DNA from: Candidatus Gastranaerophilales bacterium
GTDB taxonomy: Bacteria; Cyanobacteriota; Vampirovibrionia; Gastranaerophilales; Gastranaerophilaceae
Length of the DNA stretch: 17,213 nt
NCBI GenBank assembly: GCA_944326495.1
Contig: CALVEE010000112.1
Coordinates: 1-17,213 of the forward strand
Direction of reading: 5' to 3'
Made by a program: the position numbers and the translations under genes. The notes under the pieces are model-generated. The model ran no database searches and was not told the origin of the DNA. It saw only the letters and a list, made by a program, of their open reading frames with translations. Below, piece after piece: positions 1 through 6,960 of the stretch (the first letter of the stretch is position 1; every line of letters begins with the position of its first letter).

Positions 1-953
1 ACGCCCTTTGTCAGAGTTCCGGTCTTATCAAACAAAACCGCATCAGCCTTAGAAAGAGTTTCAAGGTAACTGCTTCCTTTAATCAATATTCCCTGTCTGG
101 AAGCTCCGCCGATTCCGGCAAAGAAACTTAAAGGAATTGAGATTACAAGAGCACACGGACATGAGATTACGAGGAATGTCAAAGCTCTTACTATCCAGTT
201 TCCTGCAAAAAATAACGGCGGAACTGTAGCTATAAACAAAGCTGAAACTACTACTGCAGGTGTGTAGTATCTTGCAAATTTTGTAATAAAATTTTCGGTT
301 TTGGCTTTTTTAGAAGCAGCATGTTCCACAAGTTCAAGAATTTTAGATGCGGTAGACTCTCCAAACTCTTTTGTGACCCTGATTTTTAAAACGCCGTCAA
401 GGTTAATACATCCGCTTGAGACAGTATCCCCCTCTCTTACGCATTTAGGCAAAGATTCTCCGGTTAAAGCAGAAGTATCAATTGAAGCTAATCCGTCGAT
501 TACAACCCCGTCGAGCGGAATTTTTTCGCCGGTATTAACTGCAATAACATCTCCTACCTTGACTTCCTGTGGTGCAACCTTTTTGCCATCAAGGTTTGCA
601 TAATCCGGTCTGATATCCATAAGCTCTGTTATAGAATGCCTTGACCTCTCAACTGCCCGATGCTGGAAATACTCGCCAATCTGATACAAAATCATAACCA
701 TAACAGCTTCCGGAAACTCTTTTATCGCAAGAGCCCCGACAGTTGCAGTCGACATAAGAAAGTTTTCGTCAAAAACACGCCCTTTAACAACATTTTTCAA
801 AGCCTTATACAGAACATCCCCGCCTGCAATCAAGTATGCAAGAATAAAAAGCGGTTTTAATTTATACCCTCCAACAAATAGCGCAAGCGCAATAAGCGTC
901 CTAAGGATTGTATAATTTTGTCCGTGTTCTTCGTGATTATGATGTTCGCACAT
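1..953 (-). CDS. P1B-type heavy-metal (Zn/Cd) efflux ATPase, N-terminal part; runs off the window
   Basis: This is a P-type ATPase that would export Zn(II)/Cd(II) or a similar divalent ion across the inner membrane. 317 codons are visible from ATG 951-953; the C-terminus lies beyond base 1. Visible landmarks are a short His-rich start (CEHHNHEEHG), membrane segments near residues 16-45 and 65-95, the actuator TGES (164-167), the metal-site CPC in a membrane helix (265-267) and the phosphorylation motif DKTGT (309-313). The nucleotide-binding domain and last helices are cut off. It lacks the N-terminal HMA (GMxCxxC) domain common in CadA/ZntA/ZiaA; the His-rich tail may replace it. The start is supported by AGAGGT (961-966) seven bases upstream. 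It is divergent from an SmtB-type zinc sensor, which favours zinc or cadmium as substrate over copper. The family is certain; the ion is inferred from CPC and the neighbour. Confidence 0.93.
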   Translation of the reverse strand, partial: MCEHHNHEEHGQNYTILRTLIALALFVGGYKLKPLFILAYLIAGGDVLYKALKNVVKGRVFDENFLMSTATVGALAIKEFPEAVMVMILYQIGEYFQHRAVERSRHSITELMDIRPDYANLDGKKVAPQEVKVGDVIAVNTGEKIPLDGVVIDGLASIDTSALTGESLPKCVREGDTVSSGCINLDGVLKIRVTKEFGESTASKILELVEHAASKKAKTENFITKFARYYTPAVVVSALFIATVPPLFFAGNWIVRALTFLVISCPCALVISIPLSFFAGIGGASRQGILIKGSSYLETLSKADAVLFDKTGTLTKG

Positions 954-973
954 ATTAGTTACCTCTTACATAT

Positions 974-1003
974 ATTATAGTTGAACAACTATTCAACTGT
1001 CAA
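974..1003 (-). promoter_or_regulatory. Promoter of the metal ATPase gene
   Basis: On the minus strand there is a consensus -35 TTGACA (998-1003) and a consensus -10 TATAAT (974-979), separated by 18 bases. The predicted transcript starts near 967, just before the ribosome site at 961-966. The palindromic operator 979-998 fills the spacer, so a bound ArsR-type repressor would block RNA polymerase. Confidence 0.8.
979..998. promoter_or_regulatory. ArsR/SmtB-type operator 1 (ATPase side)
   Basis: AGTTGAACAACTATTCAACT is an inverted repeat with 7-base perfect arms (AGTTGAA/TTCAACT) around a 6-base centre. The TGAAC-n-TTCA type matches known SmtB/ZiaR/CzrA-family operators. It overlaps only the last base of the -35 and of the -10 hexamers. 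The divergent zinc-sensor repressor is the obvious ligand. Confidence 0.8.
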
Positions 1004-1032
1004 GTGTTAGAGCAACAAATCTTTACATTAGT

Positions 1033-1062
1033 TTGACAATTGAGCAACTGTTCAATTATAAT
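1033..1062 (+). promoter_or_regulatory. Promoter of the arsR-family repressor gene
   Basis: There is a consensus -35 TTGACA (1033-1038) and a consensus -10 TATAAT (1057-1062) with an 18-base spacer, the same geometry as the divergent ATPase promoter. The predicted transcription start falls at about 1069, which is the first base of the likely start codon. Confidence 0.8.
1038..1057. promoter_or_regulatory. ArsR/SmtB-type operator 2 (autoregulatory side)
   Basis: AATTGAGCAACTGTTCAATT is an inverted repeat with one arm mismatch and shares the core TTGAnCAACTnTTCAA with operator 1. It occupies the spacer of the repressor's own promoter, implying negative autoregulation. Operator 1 is the more symmetric copy, so binding there may be tighter (inference). 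Confidence 0.78.
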
Positions 1063-1068
1063 AAAAAT

Positions 1069-1371
1069 ATGGATAAGAAGATAAAAATGCCGGATACTAC
1101 TTTACTATACGACCTTTCAGATTTTTTTAAACTGATGGGGGATAGTACAAGAATACAGCTTTTATGGGCTTTAGAGGAAAATGAGATGTGCGTGGGGGAT
1201 TTAGCAGCGCTTCTTAATATGACGAAATCAGCCGTTTCGCATCAGCTCAAGATTTTGAGGAGCTCCAAGCTTGTTAAAGCTGAAAAACGCGGGAAAAATG
1301 TTTTTTACGCGCTAAGCGACCATCACGTAAGAACTATTTTAGAAATGGCATTAGAGCACGTTAATGAATAA
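1069..1371 (+). CDS. ArsR/SmtB-family zinc-sensing repressor (SmtB/CzrA/ZiaR-like)
   Basis: This is a winged-helix metal-dependent repressor of 100 residues. The recognition helix-turn-helix is around 44-66 (DLAALLNMTKSAVSHQLKIL). A full alpha-5 site is visible: D84, H86, H97 and E100, with the SmtB/CzrA spacing (+2, +11, +3), which in that family binds Zn(II) across the dimer and releases DNA. The alpha-3 region has a single Cys (C41 in MCVGDL) rather than the CxC of arsenic or cadmium sensors, so zinc is the best guess. The reading frame is open back to TTG 1033, but that TTG is part of the -35 box, so ATG 1069 is chosen. It lies at the predicted transcription start, making the mRNA leaderless; ATG 1087, behind a weak AGAAG, is the alternative. 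It represses itself and the divergent ATPase through operators 979-998 and 1038-1057. Confidence 0.9.
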   Translation: MDKKIKMPDTTLLYDLSDFFKLMGDSTRIQLLWALEENEMCVGDLAALLNMTKSAVSHQLKILRSSKLVKAEKRGKNVFYALSDHHVRTILEMALEHVNE

Positions 1372-1374
1372 GTA

Positions 1375-2685
1375 TTAGAGATTTAACGCATAAGAGAACA
1401 ATTCCCCGACTCTGGCATTATATGCTCTTCCGTCATCTTTGGTAAACAGGTTTTCCCAGTGGCTTAATGCTGTTCCGTCTTGTGAATAAGATGGGTTTGT
1501 CATCATCAGATGGTGAGTGTTTGTATCGTATCTTAAGGGAAATAAATCTTCCATCTGCATAAAGCTCGGGAGTTTATCGCTCGGATATTCATACGCAAAA
1601 AGGGTGGAATTTATTCTGTTAAGTCTTTCTTCGTAGCTTCTTCCGCCTTCGTCGTTATCGTTTGAGACTTCAACTCCGGGGGCATAATCTTTGTCGTATT
1701 TGAGTTTTTCAGACCAGCAGCGGACTTTATCAAAGTTATCCGGCGGAACAAAGGCGGTGCCTGTTGTAAGTCCGAGGTTTCTATAGCGTTCAAAATCGCC
1801 TGTACTTTTTTCTCCGGCAAAGCTTATTGAGGTACATCCGGAGCGGGAGCGGATTTCGTATAGAATATACTGCATCTGGTTGTATTCCGGAAGTGCGCCT
1901 ACACCTGTATAGTTATCCATATCGTAGCCGCCAATGTGTTTAGCTGAATCAATAAATACGGCTTCAAAGCCTGTTTTGATGAGTTTAACATGTTCATTGA
2001 TAAACAATTCCTGATGCCCGGGGTTTTTCCAATCGAATGTTATATCATCTCCGTCAGCTCTTGCAATTTTTATCTGGTCGGCAGAGATTACGGTTCTAAA
2101 CCCTGTTTTAAGCCCGTGAAGATGGGCTAAGGCATTAAACGCGCGAAACTGCTCTTCGCCTGAAAGATTTATATCATAATCAATAATATTCCCGCTATAG
2201 CCAGCATTGAGCTTAATACCATATATAGAATTTTCTTCGTCCACTCCTTTATTAAATCCGTCGCCGTAGATATTAGGGAAAATCTGAGACAAAATAACGC
2301 AGTTTGCCCAGCTTTTTGCAGAAGGCGGAATTGCGGGAAGGATTTTTATTGAACTTAATATTCCGTTTTTAGTTCTGTCTCCTCTCATTTCTGCTATTGC
2401 GCGGTTATTTATTTCGATATAATTAGCGCTTCTTCCCCACTTGTCGCCATATTTTGGAGTTTCTATGTTATCCGGAAATATGGGATAAAACTCTAAAGAC
2501 TCATTAATTGTAACAAGAGATTCAACTGCCTCTTTAACAGTCCGATTTAAGAGTTCAGACGGAAGAATGTTTCCAATCCATTTTTTAAAGCCCGATGTGT
2601 ATAAGTGTTCAATACTCCAACGGTCAGGCTCTAAATTTATATTTTCACCTAAGGCTTTTAATAATTCATTGACCGCATTTGACAT
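1375..2685 (-). CDS. Putative alpha-amylase-like (GH13-type) TIM-barrel protein, cytoplasmic
   Basis: The protein has 436 residues, no signal peptide and no membrane segment, and I do not recognise it by name. Its middle reads like an alpha-amylase superfamily barrel. IIDYDINLSGEEQFRAFNAL followed by AHLHGLKTGFRTV (187-199) resembles the beta-3 region. GFEAVFIDSAKHIG (239-252) resembles beta-4 with a candidate nucleophile D246. FAGEKSTGD (289-297) resembles beta-5 with candidate acid/base E292. EVSNDNDEGG (339-348) could supply the third carboxylate. The classical Arg two residues before the nucleophile is absent (FID instead of FRxD), so activity is uncertain. No ribosome site precedes ATG 2683-2685; TATAAT (2686-2691) abuts it. 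The gene is convergent with the arsR-type gene, three bases apart and with no terminator hairpin between them. It could instead be a non-catalytic or lineage-specific barrel protein. Confidence 0.5.
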   Translation of the reverse strand: MSNAVNELLKALGENINLEPDRWSIEHLYTSGFKKWIGNILPSELLNRTVKEAVESLVTINESLEFYPIFPDNIETPKYGDKWGRSANYIEINNRAIAEMRGDRTKNGILSSIKILPAIPPSAKSWANCVILSQIFPNIYGDGFNKGVDEENSIYGIKLNAGYSGNIIDYDINLSGEEQFRAFNALAHLHGLKTGFRTVISADQIKIARADGDDITFDWKNPGHQELFINEHVKLIKTGFEAVFIDSAKHIGGYDMDNYTGVGALPEYNQMQYILYEIRSRSGCTSISFAGEKSTGDFERYRNLGLTTGTAFVPPDNFDKVRCWSEKLKYDKDYAPGVEVSNDNDEGGRSYEERLNRINSTLFAYEYPSDKLPSFMQMEDLFPLRYDTNTHHLMMTNPSYSQDGTALSHWENLFTKDDGRAYNARVGELFSYALNL

Positions 2686-2753
2686 ATTATAAGCTTAAAG
2701 GCAAAACAAAAAATTAAATCGCCATAAACGGCTAAACTAGTCCGGTATCATTT

Positions 2754-2866
2754 CATCCGAGTATTTAAAGTTTTCGGAAACCCTCAAATAAAAACAGAAA
2801 GTACTATTTCCTCTCCTTACAGGAGAGGAGCAGCCGTGTTTGAGGCCGTGCCGAAAACTACGGATG
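2754..2866. repeat. Nested inverted-repeat element
   Basis: Four paired arms nest inside one another: CATCCG (2754-2759) with CGGATG (2861-2866), AGTTTTCGG (2769-2777) with CCGAAAACT (2851-2859), CCTCAAA (2782-2788) with TTTGAGG (2839-2845), and an apical hairpin CCTCTCCT-TAC-AGGAGAGG (2810-2828). The outer arms look like an imperfect inverted copy of one another with small insertions. It could be a folded RNA, a mobile palindromic element or repeat debris. Confidence 0.65.
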
Positions 2867-2960
2867 CGGTGAGGGGGCAATATTAGCCTGCAAAAAAAAT
2901 AAAAACCGGAAAGATATAAATTTGAAAACTTTACCTTCTATACTCCCATTACGAGTCTAC

Positions 2961-3032
2961 CCCCTCACCAAGAATTTCTAATACTCAACTAGCGTTTCGT
3001 ATTGAAATTCTATCCTCTCCCGTAGGGCGAGG
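2961..3032. repeat. Dispersed palindromic repeat, copy near 3.0 kb
   Basis: The copy begins CCCCTCACC (2961-2969). It then has an inner hairpin AGAATTTC (2971-2978) with GAAATTCT (3004-3011), extended by ATAC/GTAT (2981-2984/2999-3002). It ends in CCTCTCCCGTAGGGCGAGG (3014-3032), itself a small hairpin. The layout matches the elements at 10682-10727 and at the right edge of the window. Confidence 0.65.
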
Positions 3033-3055
3033 AAGCGTGCAAGCCTTGATTTTCA

Positions 3056-3290
3056 TTTGTACACTAGTGCACAAAAGGGAGGGAGTAGGCGCTAAGCGCG
3101 GAGCGTGCCTTCCCTTTTGAGGGAGCGGATTTGCGGACGGAGGGGTAAATATGAGAGTCCGGATAGCGAACAGACTGAGCCGGCTAAGCCGTGAGGCTTA
3201 AAGGTGAAGCTCTGTGAGCGTGGAGCAAATCCAAGACAAGGTTAGGATGGGTGCTGTTCCGCAAGGGGATGATGTTTGGGACGTTTACCA
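3056..3290. other. G/C-rich multi-hairpin segment, possible structured RNA or palindromic element
   Basis: It begins with a near-perfect 20-bp palindrome (TTTGTACACTAGTGCACAAA, 3056-3075). Next is a long hairpin, CAAAAGGGA (3072-3080) with TCCCTTTTG (3111-3119), enclosing AGGC/GCCT (3087-3090/3107-3110) and GCGC-TAA-GCGC (3089-3099). A second domain is closed by GGATTTGC (3127-3134) and GCAAATCC (3225-3232). It holds CGGAC/GTCCG (3134-3138/3157-3161), CGGC-TAA-GCCG (3181-3191) and GCTC-TGT-GAGC (3209-3219). A short stem with a GCAA loop follows (around 3256-3269). G/C-rich islands in AT-rich genomes often mark structured RNAs. It does not match RNase P, tmRNA or SRP RNA as I know them, and a transposon-like repeat is equally possible. 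Confidence 0.45.
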
Positions 3291-3321
3291 TGCCGGATGT
3301 ATGTTTTGTTATTGTACCCAT

Positions 3322-3353
3322 TTGAAATTCAAAAAGAAATTGTGTAGTATAAT
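3322..3353 (+). promoter_or_regulatory. Candidate promoter of the ctpA-recJ operon
   Basis: A consensus -10 TATAAT lies at 3348-3353. The best -35 is TTGAAA (3322-3327), but the spacer is 20 bases, longer than ideal. The ribosome site AGGAGG follows at 3375-3380, upstream of ATG 3392. Confidence 0.5.
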
Positions 3354-3391
3354 ATAAAGAGTGCTTTTTGACTTAGGAGGAAGAGTAGTTT

Positions 3392-4585
3392 ATGAAAAAA
3401 TTAGCAAGTATATTAATAATGACCGCTGTAATAATCGGAACAGGAACAGCCTTTGCTGCTACTCCGGCTGAATTATATAAAGATGTGTGGAAAATCGTTA
3501 ATAAAAAATATAATGATCCGACCAACAATTCGCAGGATTGGAATAAATGGCGGTATAGATACGAAAATAAACTTAAAACAAAAGAAGACGCATATGTAGC
3601 AATTGAAACGATGCTATCAAGTCTTAATGACCCGTATACAAGATTTTTAGACCCGAAAGAATTCAATGAAGAAACGGAATCAATTAAGGGTTCTTTGAAG
3701 GGGATTGGAACACAAATCGGGCTAAGAGATGGAGAACTTGTTATTATTGCGCCTCTGGAGGACTCTCCGGCTGAAAAAGCAGGGCTTTTAGCAGACGATA
3801 GAATTCTTGAAATTAATGGTGAAAGTACCAAGGGAATAAGCATTGATGCAGCGGCGGATAAAATCAGAGGGGAAAAAGGAACAACTGTAACACTTCTAAT
3901 CCAGAGAAAAGGTGTCCCGAATAAGCTCTACAGTGTTGTACGAGACGAAATTGAGGTTAAATCGGTTTCCTGCAAACCGCCGTTTGAAACAACAAAAATT
4001 CCTAACGATATTCAATATATAAGATTAAGCTCTTTTATCAGCAAGAACGCTGCCGGAGAAATAGAATCAATATTGAACAATTCAAGCGGAATGAAAGGTT
4101 TTATAATCGACCTTCGTTCAAACCCCGGCGGGCTTTTGACTAACGCAATTTATATTTCAGATATGCTTTTAAAAGGCGGAGTTATCGTAAGTACAGTTGA
4201 CCGTGACAGCTATAAAACTACAACCCGCGCGCGTTATCAGCAGGTTACGGATAAGCCGATTGTTGTTTTAATTAATAAAGGTTCAGCTTCAGCGAGCGAA
4301 ATCTTAAGCGGAGCATTAAAAGACAATCACCGCGCAACAATTGTCGGAGAGCAGTCTTTCGGAAAAGGGCTTGTACAGGAAATCAACAAGCTTCCCGACG
4401 AAGCTGGCATGAATATTACTATACAAAGATATTTAACCCCTTCGGGAACTGATATTAATAAAAAAGGCATAACTCCTGATGTTATGGTAGAATTAACTAA
4501 GGAGAATGTCGAAGCGAAAAAAGACGTTCAACTGGAAAAAGCGATTGAAATACTAGAAAAAATGACCTGTCTTGTAAAGAGCTGA
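3392..4585 (+). CDS. ctpA: C-terminal processing peptidase (S41 family, CtpA/Prc type)
   Basis: This is a periplasmic or envelope serine protease that trims or degrades proteins from their C-termini, 397 residues long. A Sec signal peptide is clear at 1-22 (lysines, hydrophobic core, AFA-A end). A PDZ domain spans about 95-180. The S41 core follows, with LRSNPGG (241-247), the catalytic serine in NKGSASASEI (S300 by alignment with E. coli Prc S452) and the Lys/Gln pair K325 and Q329 in FGKGLVQ. The 25-residue Ser-Lys spacing matches Prc. Length fits CtpA/CtpB proteins. A strong AGGAGG (3375-3380) sits 11 bases before ATG 3392. recJ starts seven bases after the stop, and its ribosome site overlaps the TGA, so the two are probably co-transcribed and translationally coupled. 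Specific substrates cannot be read from the sequence. Confidence 0.95.
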   Translation: MKKLASILIMTAVIIGTGTAFAATPAELYKDVWKIVNKKYNDPTNNSQDWNKWRYRYENKLKTKEDAYVAIETMLSSLNDPYTRFLDPKEFNEETESIKGSLKGIGTQIGLRDGELVIIAPLEDSPAEKAGLLADDRILEINGESTKGISIDAAADKIRGEKGTTVTLLIQRKGVPNKLYSVVRDEIEVKSVSCKPPFETTKIPNDIQYIRLSSFISKNAAGEIESILNNSSGMKGFIIDLRSNPGGLLTNAIYISDMLLKGGVIVSTVDRDSYKTTTRARYQQVTDKPIVVLINKGSASASEILSGALKDNHRATIVGEQSFGKGLVQEINKLPDEAGMNITIQRYLTPSGTDINKKGITPDVMVELTKENVEAKKDVQLEKAIEILEKMTCLVKS

Positions 4586-4592
4586 GGAGTAA

Positions 4593-6932
4593 ATGGGAAT
4601 AACTAAAAAAGAATGGCATATAGAGGCTAAGGGAGAAATTTCTAAAGCCTCTATAATAGATAGATTACTGGAAGTTAGAGGCATAACGGGAGAAGATGCC
4701 AGGCGGGATTTCTTAAACCCGCTTGAGATTACCTTAATGCACCCTAACGCGTTTTGTGATATGCCAAAAGCCGCGGAACGTATAAAAAAAGCTATTGATG
4801 AAAAAGAAAATATCTTAATCTACGGTGATTTTGACGCGGACGGAGTTACTTCAACTTCTGTTCTTATGAAAACATTTTCTTATCTCGGAGCAAATGTCGA
4901 TTATTATATTCCGGATAGAGAAACAGAAGGGCACGGGCTTAATACGAAGGCTCTTGTCCAACTTTTAACCAAAAAGAAGCCAAAATTAATTATTACAGTT
5001 GATAATGGTATAAGCAGTGTTGAAGAAGTTAAGTTCATAAAAAGTTTTGGCCGTGATGTTATCATAACAGACCACCACGAAGCTCCCGAGGAGCTTCCGG
5101 ATGCGTATGCAATAATTAACCCCAAGGCGATGAATGCGTTGGATGAAAAACTTACTCCGCTGCAGATTGAGTATTTAACTTCTCTTGCAGGGGTAGGGGT
5201 TGCATTTAAAGTTGCGCAGGCTGTTCTTGAAAAATATGATAAATTAAGTTTTTCAAAAGAGCTTCTTCCATATGTGACCGTGGGAACAATTGCTGATATT
5301 GTGCCATTAATCGGCGAAAACAGGTATTATGTAACAAAAGGGCTGGAATATATTGCAGCCGGCAAGCATTACGGGCTGAAGCGGATGCTTGATGTTGCAG
5401 GTGTCGGGGTTGATAACGGTTTAACCGCGGAGCAGGTAGCGTTCACGATTGCTCCGAGAATTAATGCTTCCGGACGTATTGATACAGTTGATAATGCCAT
5501 AAAAGTTATGATTTCCGAAAACAGGCAGGAAATCGAGATGGCAATTATTTCGCTTGAAAACTTTAACAAACTCCGGCAGGAGATGTGTTCTGAAACATTT
5601 GCGCAGGCCGATGATATGTGGCAAGCTTCAAACTGTCGTGATAATGCGATTGTTCTATTCTCAAAAGACTGGCATGTCGGAATTATAGGTATTGTAGCTT
5701 CCAAATTTGTCGAAAAATATTATAAACCGACTTTTATTATGAATTATTCGGAAGAAACAAAAACTTTCCGATGTTCTGCAAGAGGAGTAAAAGAACTTAA
5801 CCTTTACGATATAATTTCTAATATTTCCGAACATTTAAACGGATTTGGCGGACACCAGCTAGCGGCGGGATTTGCTTTCTCTGAAGAGAAAGCTTCGTTT
5901 GAGACAGTGAAAAAAGCTTTGAATAAAACGGTTGATGAGATGTTAAACGGGCAAAAACTAACGCCTTCTCTTGATATTGATATGGAGCTCTCAATTGATG
6001 ATGTAGACATCTCTCTTGTGGAAGAAATCTCAAAACTTGAGCCGTTCGGGGCTTCTAATCCGTCGCCGGCTTTTGTTGTAAACAATCTGACTTTAAAAGA
6101 AAAGAAGTTGATGGGCTCAACAAAAGACCATTTGAAGTTAATCGTAGAAACTCCAAATGGTACAATAGACTGTGTCTGGTGGTCAAGAGGGGATATTCCT
6201 CTAATCAGCGGGGATAAAATTGATATTGCGTTTGCTCCGCAATTAAATACTTTTAACGGAGTAACTTCTGTTCAATTAATTCTTAAAGATGTTCACTCCG
6301 ACGCTTTAAAAGAGGAAGAAACTTCAAAAATAAAAGTGTATGACCATAGGAAGAAAACGAACATATTAAGACAGGTAAACGATTATATCAAAAATTCTAA
6401 GCTCGTAATTTCTGTTTTTGCAGAGGATAGAGGAGTAAAAGAAGCTCTTAAGCCGTTTGAAGATATAACAAAGCATATTGTAGACAGAAATCACGCTCAA
6501 AAAGCAAATGCGCTGATGTTTTTTGATTATCCCGCTGATGATGAAGTTATGCAAAACCTTATGACGACAGTTGCTCCGGATGCTGTTCATTATATGAACT
6601 ATCAGAGGGGGAAATATAATGAAGAAGCTATGTTAAAAACTTTTTCAGGTATGATTAAGTATACCTGTAGCACTCTTGACGGCGATTTTAGCCTTTCAAG
6701 AGGCGCGGCTGCTCTCGGGGTGACAGAGCCGGTTATAGAAACTATGCTTGAAATGTTTGAAGATACCGGCATGGTTAAGATTAAAGAACGCGCAGAAGAC
6801 AGTTTTAAAATAGAATTCCTTGCGGCAGTCGAGCTTTCTAAAACTCTTCATACGGCTAAATATGCAGAGTTTGTAGAACTTTTGAATACTGTTAATGATT
6901 ATAAAAATAAATTTATGACAATTGATTTGTAA
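4593..6932 (+). CDS. recJ: Single-stranded-DNA-specific 5'-3' exonuclease RecJ
   Basis: RecJ degrades single-stranded DNA 5' to 3' in recombinational and mismatch repair. The DHH phosphoesterase core shows motif I YGDFDADGVTS (D79, D81, D83), TVDNG (D137), TDHHE (D160, H161, H162) and GTIADIVP (D235). The DHHA1 domain contains HVGIIGIVASK (361-371) and NGFGGHQLAAGF (416-427). An OB-fold region follows (about 460-565; SLVEEISKLEPFGASNP is typical of RecJ). The ~210-residue C-terminal extension makes 779 residues, close to the long Bacillus-type RecJ rather than the ~577-residue E. coli form; its last part (about 700-750) reads like a winged helix. GAGGAG overlaps the ctpA stop just upstream and fixes the start. 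A housekeeping DNA-repair gene after a protease suggests shared transcription, not shared function. Confidence 0.96.
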   Translation: MGITKKEWHIEAKGEISKASIIDRLLEVRGITGEDARRDFLNPLEITLMHPNAFCDMPKAAERIKKAIDEKENILIYGDFDADGVTSTSVLMKTFSYLGANVDYYIPDRETEGHGLNTKALVQLLTKKKPKLIITVDNGISSVEEVKFIKSFGRDVIITDHHEAPEELPDAYAIINPKAMNALDEKLTPLQIEYLTSLAGVGVAFKVAQAVLEKYDKLSFSKELLPYVTVGTIADIVPLIGENRYYVTKGLEYIAAGKHYGLKRMLDVAGVGVDNGLTAEQVAFTIAPRINASGRIDTVDNAIKVMISENRQEIEMAIISLENFNKLRQEMCSETFAQADDMWQASNCRDNAIVLFSKDWHVGIIGIVASKFVEKYYKPTFIMNYSEETKTFRCSARGVKELNLYDIISNISEHLNGFGGHQLAAGFAFSEEKASFETVKKALNKTVDEMLNGQKLTPSLDIDMELSIDDVDISLVEEISKLEPFGASNPSPAFVVNNLTLKEKKLMGSTKDHLKLIVETPNGTIDCVWWSRGDIPLISGDKIDIAFAPQLNTFNGVTSVQLILKDVHSDALKEEETSKIKVYDHRKKTNILRQVNDYIKNSKLVISVFAEDRGVKEALKPFEDITKHIVDRNHAQKANALMFFDYPADDEVMQNLMTTVAPDAVHYMNYQRGKYNEEAMLKTFSGMIKYTCSTLDGDFSLSRGAAALGVTEPVIETMLEMFEDTGMVKIKERAEDSFKIEFLAAVELSKTLHTAKYAEFVELLNTVNDYKNKFMTIDL

Positions 6933-6960
6933 CATTTTTTGTAAATAAAAAGCAATTATT

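Larger units (their letters stand above)
2686..3391. other. 706-base intergenic region rich in inverted repeats, no recognisable gene
   Basis: No convincing reading frame was found on either strand. The left part (2754-2866) forms nested inverted repeats. 2961-3032 holds a second repeat copy. 3056-3290 is markedly richer in G and C than its surroundings and folds on paper into several short stems. The right end (3322-3380) carries the promoter and ribosome site of the protease gene. I see no tRNA, rRNA or known riboswitch signature. Confidence 0.7.

Noticed and set aside
301..860. Plus-strand frames across the metal ATPase
   Set aside because: The minus strand encodes an unbroken P-type ATPase with TGES, CPC and DKTGT through the whole stretch.
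1033..1068. TTG start giving a 112-residue repressor
   Set aside because: The TTG is the first half of a consensus -35 box, and the extra 12 codons lie across the operator and the -10, so they would not be transcribed from this promoter.
2754..3032. CRISPR array
   Set aside because: Repeats differ in length and sequence, are inverted rather than direct, and have no regular spacers; no cas gene is nearby.
3056..3290. RNase P RNA, tmRNA or SRP RNA
   Set aside because: The conserved cores I would expect (for example the GAGGAAAGTCCG type of RNase P, or the SRP GGAAGCAGCC-type loop) are not present on either strand.
3373..3843. Antisense open frame over ctpA, and similar frames opposite recJ, fliL, the kinase and the HEAT gene
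   Set aside because: They lie fully within strongly supported genes, lack ribosome sites and have protein compositions typical of shadow frames.
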